Shown: positions 44,712-52,905 of the stretch, one piece after another
How positions within the stretch are numbered: position 1 is the stretch's first letter
Layout of the letters: each line of letters starts with the position of its first letter
DNA from: Actinomycetes bacterium
GTDB taxonomy: Bacteria; Actinomycetota; Actinomycetes; Propionibacteriales; Nocardioidaceae
Assembly: GCA_023460975.1 (NCBI GenBank)
Contig: JAEWOG010000023.1
Span: 5,038 to 69,037 of the forward strand
Reading direction: 5' to 3'
Length of the DNA: 64,000 nt
Program-made: the position numbers and the translations under genes
The notes under the pieces: model-generated
The model's database searches: none
What the model was told of the DNA's origin: nothing
The model's input: only the letters and a program-made list of their open reading frames with translations

Positions 44712-46004
44712 ATGGCGAGGACTCCCACCACACCTGCGCCGGCGCGAGAGCCGGTGCAACTCGTGACCCCCGGACCGGGCGCGGACGCCCAGCGGCTGCG
44801 GGCGCTGCGCCGCATGCAGGCCGTGGCGCTGGGACTGCTGCTCTTCGCTGCGCTGGTGTACGTGGTGACCCGCGACATGACGGGCGTGTGGGGTTATGTC
44901 AACGCTGGCGCGGAGGCCAGCATGGTCGGCGCGATCGCCGACTGGTTCGCGGTCACCGCGCTGTTTCGGCACCCGCTGGGCCTGCCGATCCCGCACACCG
45001 CGCTGATTCCACGGCGCAAGGACGACCTGGGCCGCGGCCTGCAGGAGTTCGTCGGGGACAACTTCCTCCAGGAGGCGGTGATCCGAGAGCGGATCGCCGA
45101 CGCCCGCATCTCCGGCCGGGTGGGGGACTGGCTCGCCGACCCCCGGCATGCACGGCGCGTCGTGGACGAGGTGTCCGAGGTCAGCGCTGCCGCGCTCGAC
45201 AGGGTGCGCGACGACCACGTGGAGGCGGTGGTGGTGCAGGCGCTGGTTCCCCGCTTCATGGCGGAGCCGATTGCCCCGCTGCTCGGCACCACCCTGACCG
45301 AACTGCTGCGCGACGACCTGCACCGCGGCGTCGTCGACCTCGGGCTCGAGGAGCTGTACCGCTGGCTGCTGCACAACGAGGAGACCTTCACCGAGGTTCT
45401 CGGCGAGCGCGCCCCGTGGTGGTCGCCGCCGCGCGTCAATCAGGCCGTCACCGGGCGCATCCATGTGGAGGCGGTGCGGTGGGTGGCCGACATCCAGCGC
45501 GACCCGCACCACCACGCCCGGGCCGCGCTCGACTCGATGCTGGCCCAACTCGCCGATGACCTGCTGCACGATCCGGCCACGGCCGAGCGTGCCGAGCGGT
45601 TCAAGGAGCGTCTGCTGACCCACCCCCAGGTGAGCGCGACCGCGATCTCTTTGTGGCAGGCGTTGCGTGCGGCACTCGTCTCGTCGGTGCGCGACCCCGA
45701 GGGGGCCGTACGGGAGTGGTTGCTCGCCGAGCTCAACGCCTTCAGCGCCCAGTTGCGCGAGGACCCCGAACTGCGCGCCCGCCTCGATGGCGCCGTGGCG
45801 GATGCCACCGTGTTCCTGCTGGAGCGCTACGGCAGCGAGGTGACGTCGGTGATCACGCACACGATCGAGCGCTGGGACGGCAAGGAGGCCGCGCGCCGAA
45901 TCGAACTGCACGTGGGTCGTGACCTGCAGTTCATCCGCATCAACGGCACGATCGTGGGCGGGCTGGTGGGCGTGTTGATCCACGCGGTGTCCAGCCTCCT
46001 GTGA
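44712..46004 (+). CDS. DUF445 family membrane protein
   Basis: 430 residues from the ATG at 44712. Two N-terminal hydrophobic segments (ALGLLLFAALVYVVTR and an amphipathic VNAGAEASMVGAIADWFAVTALFRHPLGLPIPHTALIPRRKDDLG) and a C-terminal helix (INGTIVGGLVGVLIHAVSSLL) bracket a long helical cytoplasmic part. GAIADWFAVTALFR and IPHTALIP..KD.L are the DUF445 (YjiN-like) signature. Function is unknown. It is divergent from the TagD-like gene. Confidence 0.9.
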   Translation: MARTPTTPAPAREPVQLVTPGPGADAQRLRALRRMQAVALGLLLFAALVYVVTRDMTGVWGYVNAGAEASMVGAIADWFAVTALFRHPLGLPIPHTALIPRRKDDLGRGLQEFVGDNFLQEAVIRERIADARISGRVGDWLADPRHARRVVDEVSEVSAAALDRVRDDHVEAVVVQALVPRFMAEPIAPLLGTTLTELLRDDLHRGVVDLGLEELYRWLLHNEETFTEVLGERAPWWSPPRVNQAVTGRIHVEAVRWVADIQRDPHHHARAALDSMLAQLADDLLHDPATAERAERFKERLLTHPQVSATAISLWQALRAALVSSVRDPEGAVREWLLAELNAFSAQLREDPELRARLDGAVADATVFLLERYGSEVTSVITHTIERWDGKEAARRIELHVGRDLQFIRINGTIVGGLVGVLIHAVSSLL

Positions 46005-46011
46005 GGGCCCG

Positions 46012-46017
46012 TACGCT
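46012..46017 (+). promoter_or_regulatory. -10 box TACGCT of a leaderless transcript
   Basis: TACGCT is followed by 6 nt and the GTG at 46024. Confidence 0.55.
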
Positions 46018-46023
46018 GGTGGG

Positions 46024-46257
46024 GTGGACGTTCCCATCCGTGATGAGTCGATCCGGCTCGGCCAGTTCCTCAAGCTCGCCAACCTCATCGAGTCCGGTGC
46101 TGAGGCCAAGCCTGTGATCGCCGGCGGCGCCGTCCGCGTCAACGGCGAGGTGGAGACGCGCCGCGGCCGCCAGTTGGTGCCGGGCGACGAGGTGAGCCTG
46201 GGTGGGGTGAGCGTCCGGGTGGCCAGCGGTGAGGCCGAGATCGACGTTCCCTGGTGA
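46024..46257 (+). CDS. S4-domain RNA-binding protein (YaaA/RlbA-like)
   Basis: 77 residues from a GTG. It is a single S4 fold: IRLGQFLKLANLIESGAEAKPVIAGGAVRVNGEVETRRGRQLVPGDEVSLGGVSVRV. Small stand-alone S4 proteins bind structured RNA and are often linked to ribosomes. A -10 box directly upstream suggests a leaderless mRNA and confirms the start. A short palindrome follows at 46273-46288. Confidence 0.88.
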   Translation: MDVPIRDESIRLGQFLKLANLIESGAEAKPVIAGGAVRVNGEVETRRGRQLVPGDEVSLGGVSVRVASGEAEIDVPW

Positions 46258-46272
46258 CCAGGACACTCCAAC

Positions 46273-46288
46273 TTGGGCACTTGCCCAA
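46273..46288. promoter_or_regulatory. Palindrome TTGGGCA-CT-TGCCCAA upstream of the sulfatase operon
   Basis: Seven-base inverted arms with a 2-bp spacer lie 42-57 bp before the -10 box of the transporter gene. It could be an operator for the transporter-sulfatase operon or a weak terminator of the S4 gene. No regulator gene is adjacent. Confidence 0.5.
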
Positions 46289-46329
46289 CTAGTGGACGCG
46301 GGATCGCCCTCCCAAGGCGATGGGTGACC

Positions 46330-46335
46330 TAGGCT
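46330..46335 (+). promoter_or_regulatory. -10 box TAGGCT of a leaderless transcript
   Basis: TAGGCT is followed by 7 nt and the GTG of the transporter gene at 46343. Confidence 0.55.
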
Positions 46336-46342
46336 GCGCCGT

Positions 46343-47599
46343 GTGAGCCAGCCCACTCCCGCGCCACTCGCTTCGGTCGCTGACGCCCAGCCCGAGCCCA
46401 CGACGCCCGTCTCCCGCGTGTGGCTGCTGCTGTACGCCTGCGCCTGGTTGGGCTTCTGGCTCCTGGTGATGCTTCCCGGCCAGGTGATGCTGGCGATGCT
46501 GGCCAAGGAGGTCGACGCCGACGCCAAGGAACGCCTGCTCAGCATCTTCCAGGCGGTCATGATGCTCTCGATCGTCGTGGCCGTACCCCTCGTCGGCTAC
46601 CTGTGCGACCGCACGCGGTGGGAGTGGGGCCGCCGACGGGCCTGGGCGCTGGGTGGGCTCGCGGTGGCGAGCGTTGCCTTCGCCCTGGTCGGGACGACGT
46701 CCTCGCCCACGCTCATCTGCCTGCTGCTCGTGGTGGTCTCGCTCGGTGAGGCAGCAGTGCTGGTCGCGCTCAGCGCGATGATTGCCGACCAGGTGCCCGT
46801 GGCTCAGCGGGGCCGTGCTTCGGCTGCGTTCGGCGTGCCCCAGGTGATCGCGTTGGCCGGTGGCATGATCCTCGTGACCGAGGTGATCACGGACGTCGCC
46901 ACCGGGTGGTTCGTCATCGGCGCTCTGGGGTTCCTGGTCGGACTGCCCTTCCTGCTGGGCCAACCGGAGCCGGCCCCGCTGCCCGGCACCGGTGTCCAGG
47001 GAACGCTGCGCCACAACATCACCCCGCCGCGCCCGGGGGCCGCCCCGGACTACTACTGGGCGATGGCGACCCGGGTGCTCATCAATGCCGGCAACCTCGT
47101 CGGGACTGCGTACCTGCTCTTCTACCTCGACGACGAGCTCCGCCGCCCCAACCCCGAGGGCGCGCTGCTGACTCTCACGCTGGTCTACCTCGTGTTCTGC
47201 GTCGTGGCGACCTGGGCCGCGGGCGTGGTCTCGGACCGCACGCTGCGCCGCAAGCCCCTGGTGCTGGTCGGAGGAGGCCTCCAGGTTGCGGCGGCCGTGA
47301 CGCTCGCGGTCGCACCGACGTGGGGCGCCGCACTGGTGGCTGCGGCCCTCCTCGGGGTGGGCTACGGAGCCTTCCTGTCGGTCGATCAGGCCCTGACGAC
47401 CGACGTGCTGCCGGACCCCCGGACGCGTGCCCGCGACCTCGGACTGGTCAACGCGGCCCAGCACCTGCCGATCGCGCCGCTGGTCGGGTTCGTGGTTCTC
47501 GCCGCGACGAGCGAGTCCTACCGGGCCCTGTATCTGGCCGCTGGCGTCGTGATGGCGCTCGGCATGGCCTCGGTCACCCGGATCCGGGGAGTGCGCTGA
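46343..47599 (+). CDS. MFS transporter, GPH/SLC45-like glycoside type
   Basis: 418 residues, about 12 membrane helices. The loop 2-3 sequence VPLVGYLCDRTRWEWGRRRAWALGG carries the D.TR..WGRRR motif of the glycoside-pentoside-hexuronide and SLC45 groups. A central cytoplasmic loop is followed by a second half with VVSDRTLRRKPLVLVGG and FLSVDQALTTDVLPDP, the D..D/P motif seen in glycoside symporters. It likely imports a glycoside. It is the first gene of the operon with the sulfatase, one base before the sulfatase start, and its own GTG lies 7 nt after a -10 box. Confidence 0.85.
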   Translation: MSQPTPAPLASVADAQPEPTTPVSRVWLLLYACAWLGFWLLVMLPGQVMLAMLAKEVDADAKERLLSIFQAVMMLSIVVAVPLVGYLCDRTRWEWGRRRAWALGGLAVASVAFALVGTTSSPTLICLLLVVVSLGEAAVLVALSAMIADQVPVAQRGRASAAFGVPQVIALAGGMILVTEVITDVATGWFVIGALGFLVGLPFLLGQPEPAPLPGTGVQGTLRHNITPPRPGAAPDYYWAMATRVLINAGNLVGTAYLLFYLDDELRRPNPEGALLTLTLVYLVFCVVATWAAGVVSDRTLRRKPLVLVGGGLQVAAAVTLAVAPTWGAALVAAALLGVGYGAFLSVDQALTTDVLPDPRTRARDLGLVNAAQHLPIAPLVGFVVLAATSESYRALYLAAGVVMALGMASVTRIRGVR

Positions 47600-47600
47600 G

Positions 47601-49376
47601 GTGCGCGCCATCGTCGTCATGTACGACACCCTCAACCGCCGCTACCTGCCGCCGTACGGAGCCGAGGGGATCCGTGCGCCGCACTTCGAGGACCTGGCCA
47701 CGCGCACGGCGACGTTCGACAATGCGTACGGCGGCTCGATGCCCTGCATGCCGGCCCGCCGGGAGATGCACACCGGCCGGGCCAACTTCCTGCACCGCGG
47801 GTGGGGGCCGTTGGAGCCCTTCGACGACTCGGTGCCCGAGATGCTCACCAGGGCCGGGGTCTACACGCACCTGGTGACCGATCACCAGCACTACTGGGCC
47901 GACGGCGGGGCCACCTACCACCCACGGTTTCGCACCTTCGAGTTCTCCCGGGGTCAGGAGGGCGATGAGTGGAAGGGGCACGTGGCTGATCCGCCGACGC
48001 CTGCCAACCTCGCGCCCACGGTCACCAACGCGGACCTGCGCCGGCAGGACCGCGTGAACCGGCTCTACATGACGACGGAGGCGGAGCACCCGCAGACACT
48101 CACGTTCGACGCGGGCCTCCACTTCATCCACACCAACGCGGGCGAGGACAACTGGTTCCTCCAGATCGAGACCTTCGATCCGCACGAGCCGTTCTTCAGC
48201 CACGAGGACTACCGCAAGCTGTACGACACCGGGTACGACGGTCCCGAGCTCGACTGGCCCGACTACGTGCGCGTCAGCGCGTCGCCCGAGACCGTCGACC
48301 ATGTTCGATCGCTCTACTCCGCACTGCTCACCATGTGCGACCACAGCCTCGGACGTGTGCTGGCCGCGATGGATGCCCACGACATGTGGGACGACACGAT
48401 GCTCATCGTGTGCACCGATCACGGCTTCCTGCTCGGTGAGCACGACTGGTGGGGCAAGAACGCGCCTCCCTACTACGACGAGACGATCCACCTGCCACTG
48501 TTCGTGTGGGACCCGCGCTCGCGGGTGGCCGGCGAGCGCCGTACGGCCCTGGTGCAGACGATCGACCTCGGGCCGACGCTGCTGGACCTGTTCGGCATCA
48601 CCCCGACGCCCGACATGCAGGGTGTGCCGCTGCGCGAGGTCGTCGCCTCTGACGTGCCGGTCCGTGAGGCGGGGATGTTCGGGATCTTCGGCGGGCACGT
48701 CAACGTCACGGACGGCCGCCACGTCTACATGCGCGCGCCGGTCGAGGCGGGCAACGCGCCCCTCGCCGAGTACACGCTGATGCCGACCCTGATGCGCGGT
48801 CGCATGCCGGTCGAGGTGCTCCGCCAGGCCGAGCTCGTGCGGCCGTTCTCGTTCACCAAGCAGACCCCCGTGCTGCGGGTTCCGGCGACCGGCTACACCG
48901 ACCCGTACGCCTTCGGCACGATGTTGTTCGACCTCATGACGGACCCCCTCCAGGAGCGTCCGCTCGTCGACGACGAGCTCGAGCTGCGGATGGCGACCCT
49001 GATGCGCGACCTCATGGTGGCCAACGACGCGCCCGACGAGCAGTTCGTGCGGATGGGTCTGCCCCGCGAGGGGACGCTGGGCGCGGAGCACCTGCTGTGC
49101 GCGGCCCAGGCGGCTCAGGTGGAGACCTCGCGACTGCGGCCGCTGCGCGCCAGCGACTTCCCGAGCGCCCGGCTCGACGTGACCACGTCGATCCGTGCCT
49201 TGCTCGCCGACGAGGAAGCGCTGACGGTGCTGCGCACCCACCTGGGGCCGCTCGTGGACGGACCGCTGCCGGACGAGGTCATGGACATGGGGCTCATCGA
49301 CGTCGCGGGCGTCGCCGTCGGGATCATCCCCACCGCCACGCTGCGGGCCCTCGCCGCCGAACTGGCGGCGTTGTGA
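47601..49376 (+). CDS. Cytoplasmic Cys-type sulfatase
   Basis: 591 residues from a GTG one base after the transporter stop. The sulfatase signature CMPAR (C49-P51-R53, in YGGSMPCMPARREMHTGR) marks the cysteine to be oxidised to formylglycine. The metal site includes MYDTLN near the N-terminus and VCTDHGFLLGEHDWWGK. No signal peptide is present, so it should act in the cytosol on an imported sulfate ester. The family hydrolyses sulfate esters of sugars, phenols or choline. The next gene, overlapping by GTGA, encodes its maturation enzyme. Confidence 0.92.
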   Translation: MRAIVVMYDTLNRRYLPPYGAEGIRAPHFEDLATRTATFDNAYGGSMPCMPARREMHTGRANFLHRGWGPLEPFDDSVPEMLTRAGVYTHLVTDHQHYWADGGATYHPRFRTFEFSRGQEGDEWKGHVADPPTPANLAPTVTNADLRRQDRVNRLYMTTEAEHPQTLTFDAGLHFIHTNAGEDNWFLQIETFDPHEPFFSHEDYRKLYDTGYDGPELDWPDYVRVSASPETVDHVRSLYSALLTMCDHSLGRVLAAMDAHDMWDDTMLIVCTDHGFLLGEHDWWGKNAPPYYDETIHLPLFVWDPRSRVAGERRTALVQTIDLGPTLLDLFGITPTPDMQGVPLREVVASDVPVREAGMFGIFGGHVNVTDGRHVYMRAPVEAGNAPLAEYTLMPTLMRGRMPVEVLRQAELVRPFSFTKQTPVLRVPATGYTDPYAFGTMLFDLMTDPLQERPLVDDELELRMATLMRDLMVANDAPDEQFVRMGLPREGTLGAEHLLCAAQAAQVETSRLRPLRASDFPSARLDVTTSIRALLADEEALTVLRTHLGPLVDGPLPDEVMDMGLIDVAGVAVGIIPTATLRALAAELAAL

Positions 49377-50254
49377 CCGGTCCCTGCTGCTCGCCCGGAC
49401 GGGGGAGCGGGTTCGTTCCGGCCAACGCGGCGGCCACCCGTCGCGTGACGGCCCCGCCGGCGAGCGCCGTGCGGCTGCCCGGCGGCACCTTCTCGATGGG
49501 CTCCGAGGAGGGGCTCGCTCCGCCCGAGGACGAGGAGGGCCCGGTGCGCGAGGTGACCGTGGGCGCCTTCTGGGTCGACACGGTGAGCCTCAGCAACGAC
49601 CGCTTCGCCGCGTTCGTCGCGGCCACGGGGCACCGCACCGACGCGGAGTCGTACGGCTGGTCGCACGTCTTCGCCGGTCACCTGACGCCGGGCCTGGCCG
49701 CGGCCTCGCCCGCCCCGGTGTCCCTGCCGTGGTGGCGGGCCGTGTCCGGCGCGTCGTGGCTGGCCCCGTACGGTCCCGGGTCGGACCTGACTGGCCTCGG
49801 CGATCATCCGGTGGTGCACGTCAGCTGGCGCGACGCGGCGGCGTACGCGGCGTGGGTCGGCGGGCGCCTGCCCAGCGAGGCGGAGTGGGAGTACGCGGCG
49901 CGTGGAGGCCTCGCGGGGTCCCGCTACCCGTGGGGCGACGACCTGCACCCCGCCGGCGAGCACCGCTGCAACATCTTCACCGGCGACTTCCCCGACCGCG
50001 ACACCGGCGACGACGGGTGGGCAGGCACCTGCCCGGTCGACGCGTACCCGCCCAACGGCTTCGGCCTTCACAACGCCGTCGGCAACGTGTGGGAGTGGTG
50101 CGCCGACGCCTGGCGCGGCGGGCGCGCGCTGCGCGGCGGCTCCTACCTGTGCCACGACTCCTACTGCAACCGCTACCGGGTCGCGGCCCGGACCGCCAAC
50201 GAGCCGGACGCCTCCTCGTCCCACACCGGCTTCCGCGTCGTCTGGGACGACTGA
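49373..50254 (+). CDS. Formylglycine-generating enzyme (sulfatase maturation, SUMF1/FGE family)
   Basis: 293 residues from the GTG at 49373. The FGE fold is evident from VRLPGGTFSMGSEEGLAPPEDEEGPVREVTVGAFWVDTVSLSNDRFAAFVAATGH, HPVVHVSWRDAAAYAAWVGGRLPSEAEWEYAARGG and NVWEWCADAW. The catalytic pair Cys260 and Cys265 lies in GGSYLCHDSYCNRYRVAAR, the copper-binding cysteines of aerobic FGE. It converts the active-site Cys of the sulfatase to formylglycine with O2. The translational overlap with the sulfatase indicates a dedicated pair. Confidence 0.94.
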   Translation: MTGPCCSPGRGSGFVPANAAATRRVTAPPASAVRLPGGTFSMGSEEGLAPPEDEEGPVREVTVGAFWVDTVSLSNDRFAAFVAATGHRTDAESYGWSHVFAGHLTPGLAAASPAPVSLPWWRAVSGASWLAPYGPGSDLTGLGDHPVVHVSWRDAAAYAAWVGGRLPSEAEWEYAARGGLAGSRYPWGDDLHPAGEHRCNIFTGDFPDRDTGDDGWAGTCPVDAYPPNGFGLHNAVGNVWEWCADAWRGGRALRGGSYLCHDSYCNRYRVAARTANEPDASSSHTGFRVVWDD

Positions 50255-50284
50255 GCGACCACCCCCCGACAAGGAGACCCCCAG

Positions 50285-51715
50285 ATGAGCACCGATCCCC
50301 GGACCCTGGCGGCCAGGCTCCCCGACGACTTCGTCCTGGGCACGGCCACCGCCGCGCTGCAGATCGAGGGCGGCGCGCACGAGCGCGGCCGGTGCGGCTG
50401 GGACGAGTTCGCCGAGCGCCCGGGTGCGATCGAGGACGGTACGACGCCCGCGGTCACCGCCGACCACCTGCACCGCAGCGGTGAGGACGTGGCGCTGATG
50501 GCCGGGGCCGGGCTGGACGCGTACCGCTTCTCGATCTCGTGGCCGCGCGTGCAGCCCGAGGGCCGCGGCGCGCTGGACGAGAAGGGCATCGGCTTCTATG
50601 ACCGGCTCGTCGACCAACTCCTCGAGCGCGGGATCCGCCCGATGGCGACGCTCTACCACTGGGACACCCCGATGCCGCTCGAGCGGGCGGGCGGCTGGAC
50701 CAACCGGGCCACCGCCGAGCGTCTCGGCGAGTACGCCCGCCTGGTGGGCGAGCGGCTCGGCGACCGGGTCGCCGACTGGGTGACGATCAACGAGGCCGCG
50801 ACCGTAGTGATGAACGGGTACGGTCTGGGCGTCCACGCGCCCGGCGAGGAGCAGCTCTTCAAGGCGGGCTCAGTGGCGCGGACGATGGTGATCGGGCACG
50901 GCCACGCGCTCGCCGGGCTCCGCGAGGCCGGGGTGATCGGTCGGATCGGCGTCACCAACACCCACACGCCCTGCTCGCCGGCGACGGACTCGAAGTCCGA
51001 CCGTGCGATGGCTGGTCTGCTCGACTTCATCCACAACCGGCTCTTCGCCGACCCCGTGCTGCTCGGGCGCAGCCCCGAAGTTCCGGGCGGCCTGCCGCTG
51101 ACGCTGCGCCTGCTGCTGCGGAGCGTGAGCCGCATGAAGCGCGCCGACCTCGAGCTGGTCAACCAGCCTCTCGACTTCTACGGGCTGAACTACTACTTCC
51201 CGAGCCTCGTCGCCGCAGGCGCGGACCCCGACGGCAACTCGCCGGACGGGCAGACCGAGGCCGCCAAGGACCTGCCGTTTCGCCTCCTGGACTGGCCCGA
51301 CGTCCCGACCACGGGGTTCGGTTGGCCGGTCGCCCCCGAGGGCCTGCGGCGCATCGCCGAGCAGATGGCCGACCGGTACGGCTCCGCACTCCCGCCCGTC
51401 GTGATCACCGAGGGTGGAGCGAGTTTCCCCGACGTGGTGGGTCCCGACGGTCAGGTGGACGACCGGGAACGGGTCTCGTACCTCGCGGGCCACCTGGGCG
51501 TGGCCGCTGATCTGGCGAACGGGGCGGTGCCGGGGTTCGACCTGCAGGGCTACTACGTGTGGTCGACGATGGACAACTGGGAGTGGGCGGCCGGCTTCTC
51601 CCAGCGTTTCGGGCTGGTCCACGTCGACTTCGACACGCTCCTACGGACCCCGAAGGCGTCGTACGCCTGGGTCCAGGCTCTCCAGGCAGCGCGGGGCCGC
51701 GGCGTCGGCACCTGA
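50285..51715 (+). CDS. GH1 beta-glucosidase-type glycoside hydrolase
   Basis: 476 residues; AAGGAG lies 10 nt before the ATG. It is a TIM-barrel family 1 enzyme: DDFVLGTATAALQIEGGAHERGRCGWDEFAERPGAI, DAYRFSISWPRVQPEG, LYHWDTPMPLE, acid/base Glu in DWVTINEAATVV (usually NEP, here NEA), LDFYGLNYY, nucleophile Glu in VVITEGGASF (usually TENG, here TEGG) and the sugar site YYVWSTMDNWEWAAGFSQRFGLVHVD. It is encoded 30 bp after FGE in the same direction. It likely cleaves the glycosidic bond of the desulfated or sulfated glycoside imported by the operon transporter. Confidence 0.93.
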   Translation: MSTDPRTLAARLPDDFVLGTATAALQIEGGAHERGRCGWDEFAERPGAIEDGTTPAVTADHLHRSGEDVALMAGAGLDAYRFSISWPRVQPEGRGALDEKGIGFYDRLVDQLLERGIRPMATLYHWDTPMPLERAGGWTNRATAERLGEYARLVGERLGDRVADWVTINEAATVVMNGYGLGVHAPGEEQLFKAGSVARTMVIGHGHALAGLREAGVIGRIGVTNTHTPCSPATDSKSDRAMAGLLDFIHNRLFADPVLLGRSPEVPGGLPLTLRLLLRSVSRMKRADLELVNQPLDFYGLNYYFPSLVAAGADPDGNSPDGQTEAAKDLPFRLLDWPDVPTTGFGWPVAPEGLRRIAEQMADRYGSALPPVVITEGGASFPDVVGPDGQVDDRERVSYLAGHLGVAADLANGAVPGFDLQGYYVWSTMDNWEWAAGFSQRFGLVHVDFDTLLRTPKASYAWVQALQAARGRGVGT

Positions 51716-51789
51716 CATGTAAAGCGGGGTTATCGCTTCTCCTGCGCCATCGCAAGCATGCACAAGATGCGATAACCCCGCTTTACATG
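51716..51789. terminator. Long perfect inverted repeat between convergent genes
   Basis: Perfect 21-bp arms at 51716-51736 (CATGTAAAGCGGGGTTATCG plus C) and 51769-51789 enclose a 32-nt loop. It begins at the stop of the GH1 gene and ends 8 bp before the stop of the FKBP gene. A bidirectional terminator is the simplest reading. The lower GC and perfect symmetry also fit a dispersed small repeat. Confidence 0.85.
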
Positions 51790-51796
51790 GGGAGGG

Positions 51797-52168
51797 TCAC
51801 TTCACGTCGAGCAGGTCCACCACGAAGATCAGCGTCTCACCGGGGCCGATGACGCCGCCGGCGCCGCGGTTGCCGTAGCCCAGGTGGGGCGGGATCACGA
51901 GGCGACGACGGCCGCCGACCTTCATGCCCTGCACCCCGGTGTCCCAACCCGAGATGACCTGGCCGATGCCGAGGCGGAACTGCAACGGCGTGCCGCGGTT
52001 GTACGACGCGTCGAACTCCTCCCCGCTGGAGTGGGCCACGCCGACATAGTGGACGGACACCGTCGAGCCAGCGGTCGCCTCGGCGCCGTCACCCTCGCGC
52101 AGGTCCGTGATCTCGAGGTCGGTGGGGGCGTCGCCCATGTGGGGATCGACGTCGGGCTTCTCGCTCAC
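51797..52168 (-). CDS. FKBP-type peptidyl-prolyl cis-trans isomerase
   Basis: 123 residues from the GTG at 52168 with GGAGAA upstream. It is a single FKBP domain: DLEITDLREGDGAEATAGSTVSVHYVGVAHSSGEEFDASYNRGTPLQFRLGIGQVISGWDTGVQGMKVGGRRRLVIPPHLGYGNRGAGGVIGPGETLIFVVDLLDV. The FKBP active-site residues (Y, F, D, V-I-W, Y, F) are all present. There is no signal peptide, so it is a cytosolic foldase. Confidence 0.95.
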   Translation of the reverse strand: MSEKPDVDPHMGDAPTDLEITDLREGDGAEATAGSTVSVHYVGVAHSSGEEFDASYNRGTPLQFRLGIGQVISGWDTGVQGMKVGGRRRLVIPPHLGYGNRGAGGVIGPGETLIFVVDLLDVK

Positions 52169-52257
52169 GGGTTCTCCAATCGTTGTCGTTTCCGTGCAGG
52201 GGACAGCCTCTCAGGTGCGCTGGTGTCGCGGCTGTCCTGGCTGCTTGGAGCGGGTCC

Positions 52258-52719
52258 TCAGCGCGCGGGCTGGTGCGGCGCGCGGTCGGTCTGACGTACG
52301 TAGGTGTCGAGCTGGTCCCGCTCGAACTCGAGCTCGTCGATGCGGCGCTTGACCACGTCGCCGATGCTCACGATGCCGGTGAGGCGCCCGTCCTCGACCA
52401 CGGGTACGTGACGGAACCGCTTGCGCGTCATGACACCGGCAAGTTCCTCGACCGGATCGTCGGCAGCGCAGGTGTGAACCTCTCCCGTCATGATCGCACT
52501 CACGCGCAGCGCCAAGACGTCGCCGCCCACGGCGTGCAGACGCCGTACGACATCGCGCTCGCTGACGATGCCCTCCACCCTCGCCCCGTCATTGCTCACC
52601 ACCACGGCGCCGATCCCGTGATCGTCGAGCAGGGCCACCAGGTCGGCCACCGTCGCGTCGGGGGAGACCGTGACGACCTCCTGGCTCGCTTTGTGCTTGG
52701 TCACGTCACTGATCTTCAT
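52258..52719 (-). CDS. Tandem CBS-domain protein
   Basis: 153 residues from the ATG at 52719 with GGAGGTG upstream. Two CBS motifs: EVVTVSPDATVADLVALLDDHGIGAVVVSNDGARVEGIVSERDVVRRL and EVHTCAADDPVEELAGVMTRKRFRHVPVVEDGRLTGIVSIGDVVKRRIDELEFERDQL. Paired CBS domains bind adenosine nucleotides and sense energy state. No fused enzyme domain is present. A short GGGCC/GGCCC palindrome lies 76 bp upstream. The insertion-sequence region begins just beyond. Confidence 0.92.
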   Translation of the reverse strand: MKISDVTKHKASQEVVTVSPDATVADLVALLDDHGIGAVVVSNDGARVEGIVSERDVVRRLHAVGGDVLALRVSAIMTGEVHTCAADDPVEELAGVMTRKRFRHVPVVEDGRLTGIVSIGDVVKRRIDELEFERDQLDTYVRQTDRAPHQPAR

Positions 52720-52794
52720 GGCACACCTCCCGGACCGGCCGGGCGGTCCCCGACCCCTCCCTTGCCACCGTAGCCAGCCGGGACGCCGGGCAAC

Positions 52795-52809
52795 AGGGCC
52801 TTTGGCCCT
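52795..52809. promoter_or_regulatory. Palindrome AGGGCC-TTT-GGCCCT upstream of the CBS gene
   Basis: Six-base arms with a 3-bp spacer lie 76 bp upstream of the CBS-protein start. The sequence resembles DosR/DevR-type boxes (GGGAC/GGGCC half-sites), which in other actinobacteria often control CBS-domain stress proteins, but those boxes have a 4-bp spacer. Confidence 0.35.
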
Positions 52810-52905
52810 TCGTGGACGCCTGGCCGGGGGGTCTGTCAGGAACTTTGTGTAAGTGGCTCGGCGTGATGCCGCGGTTGTGGTCCGTGGCGGAAGGAGCATC
52901 ACGTC

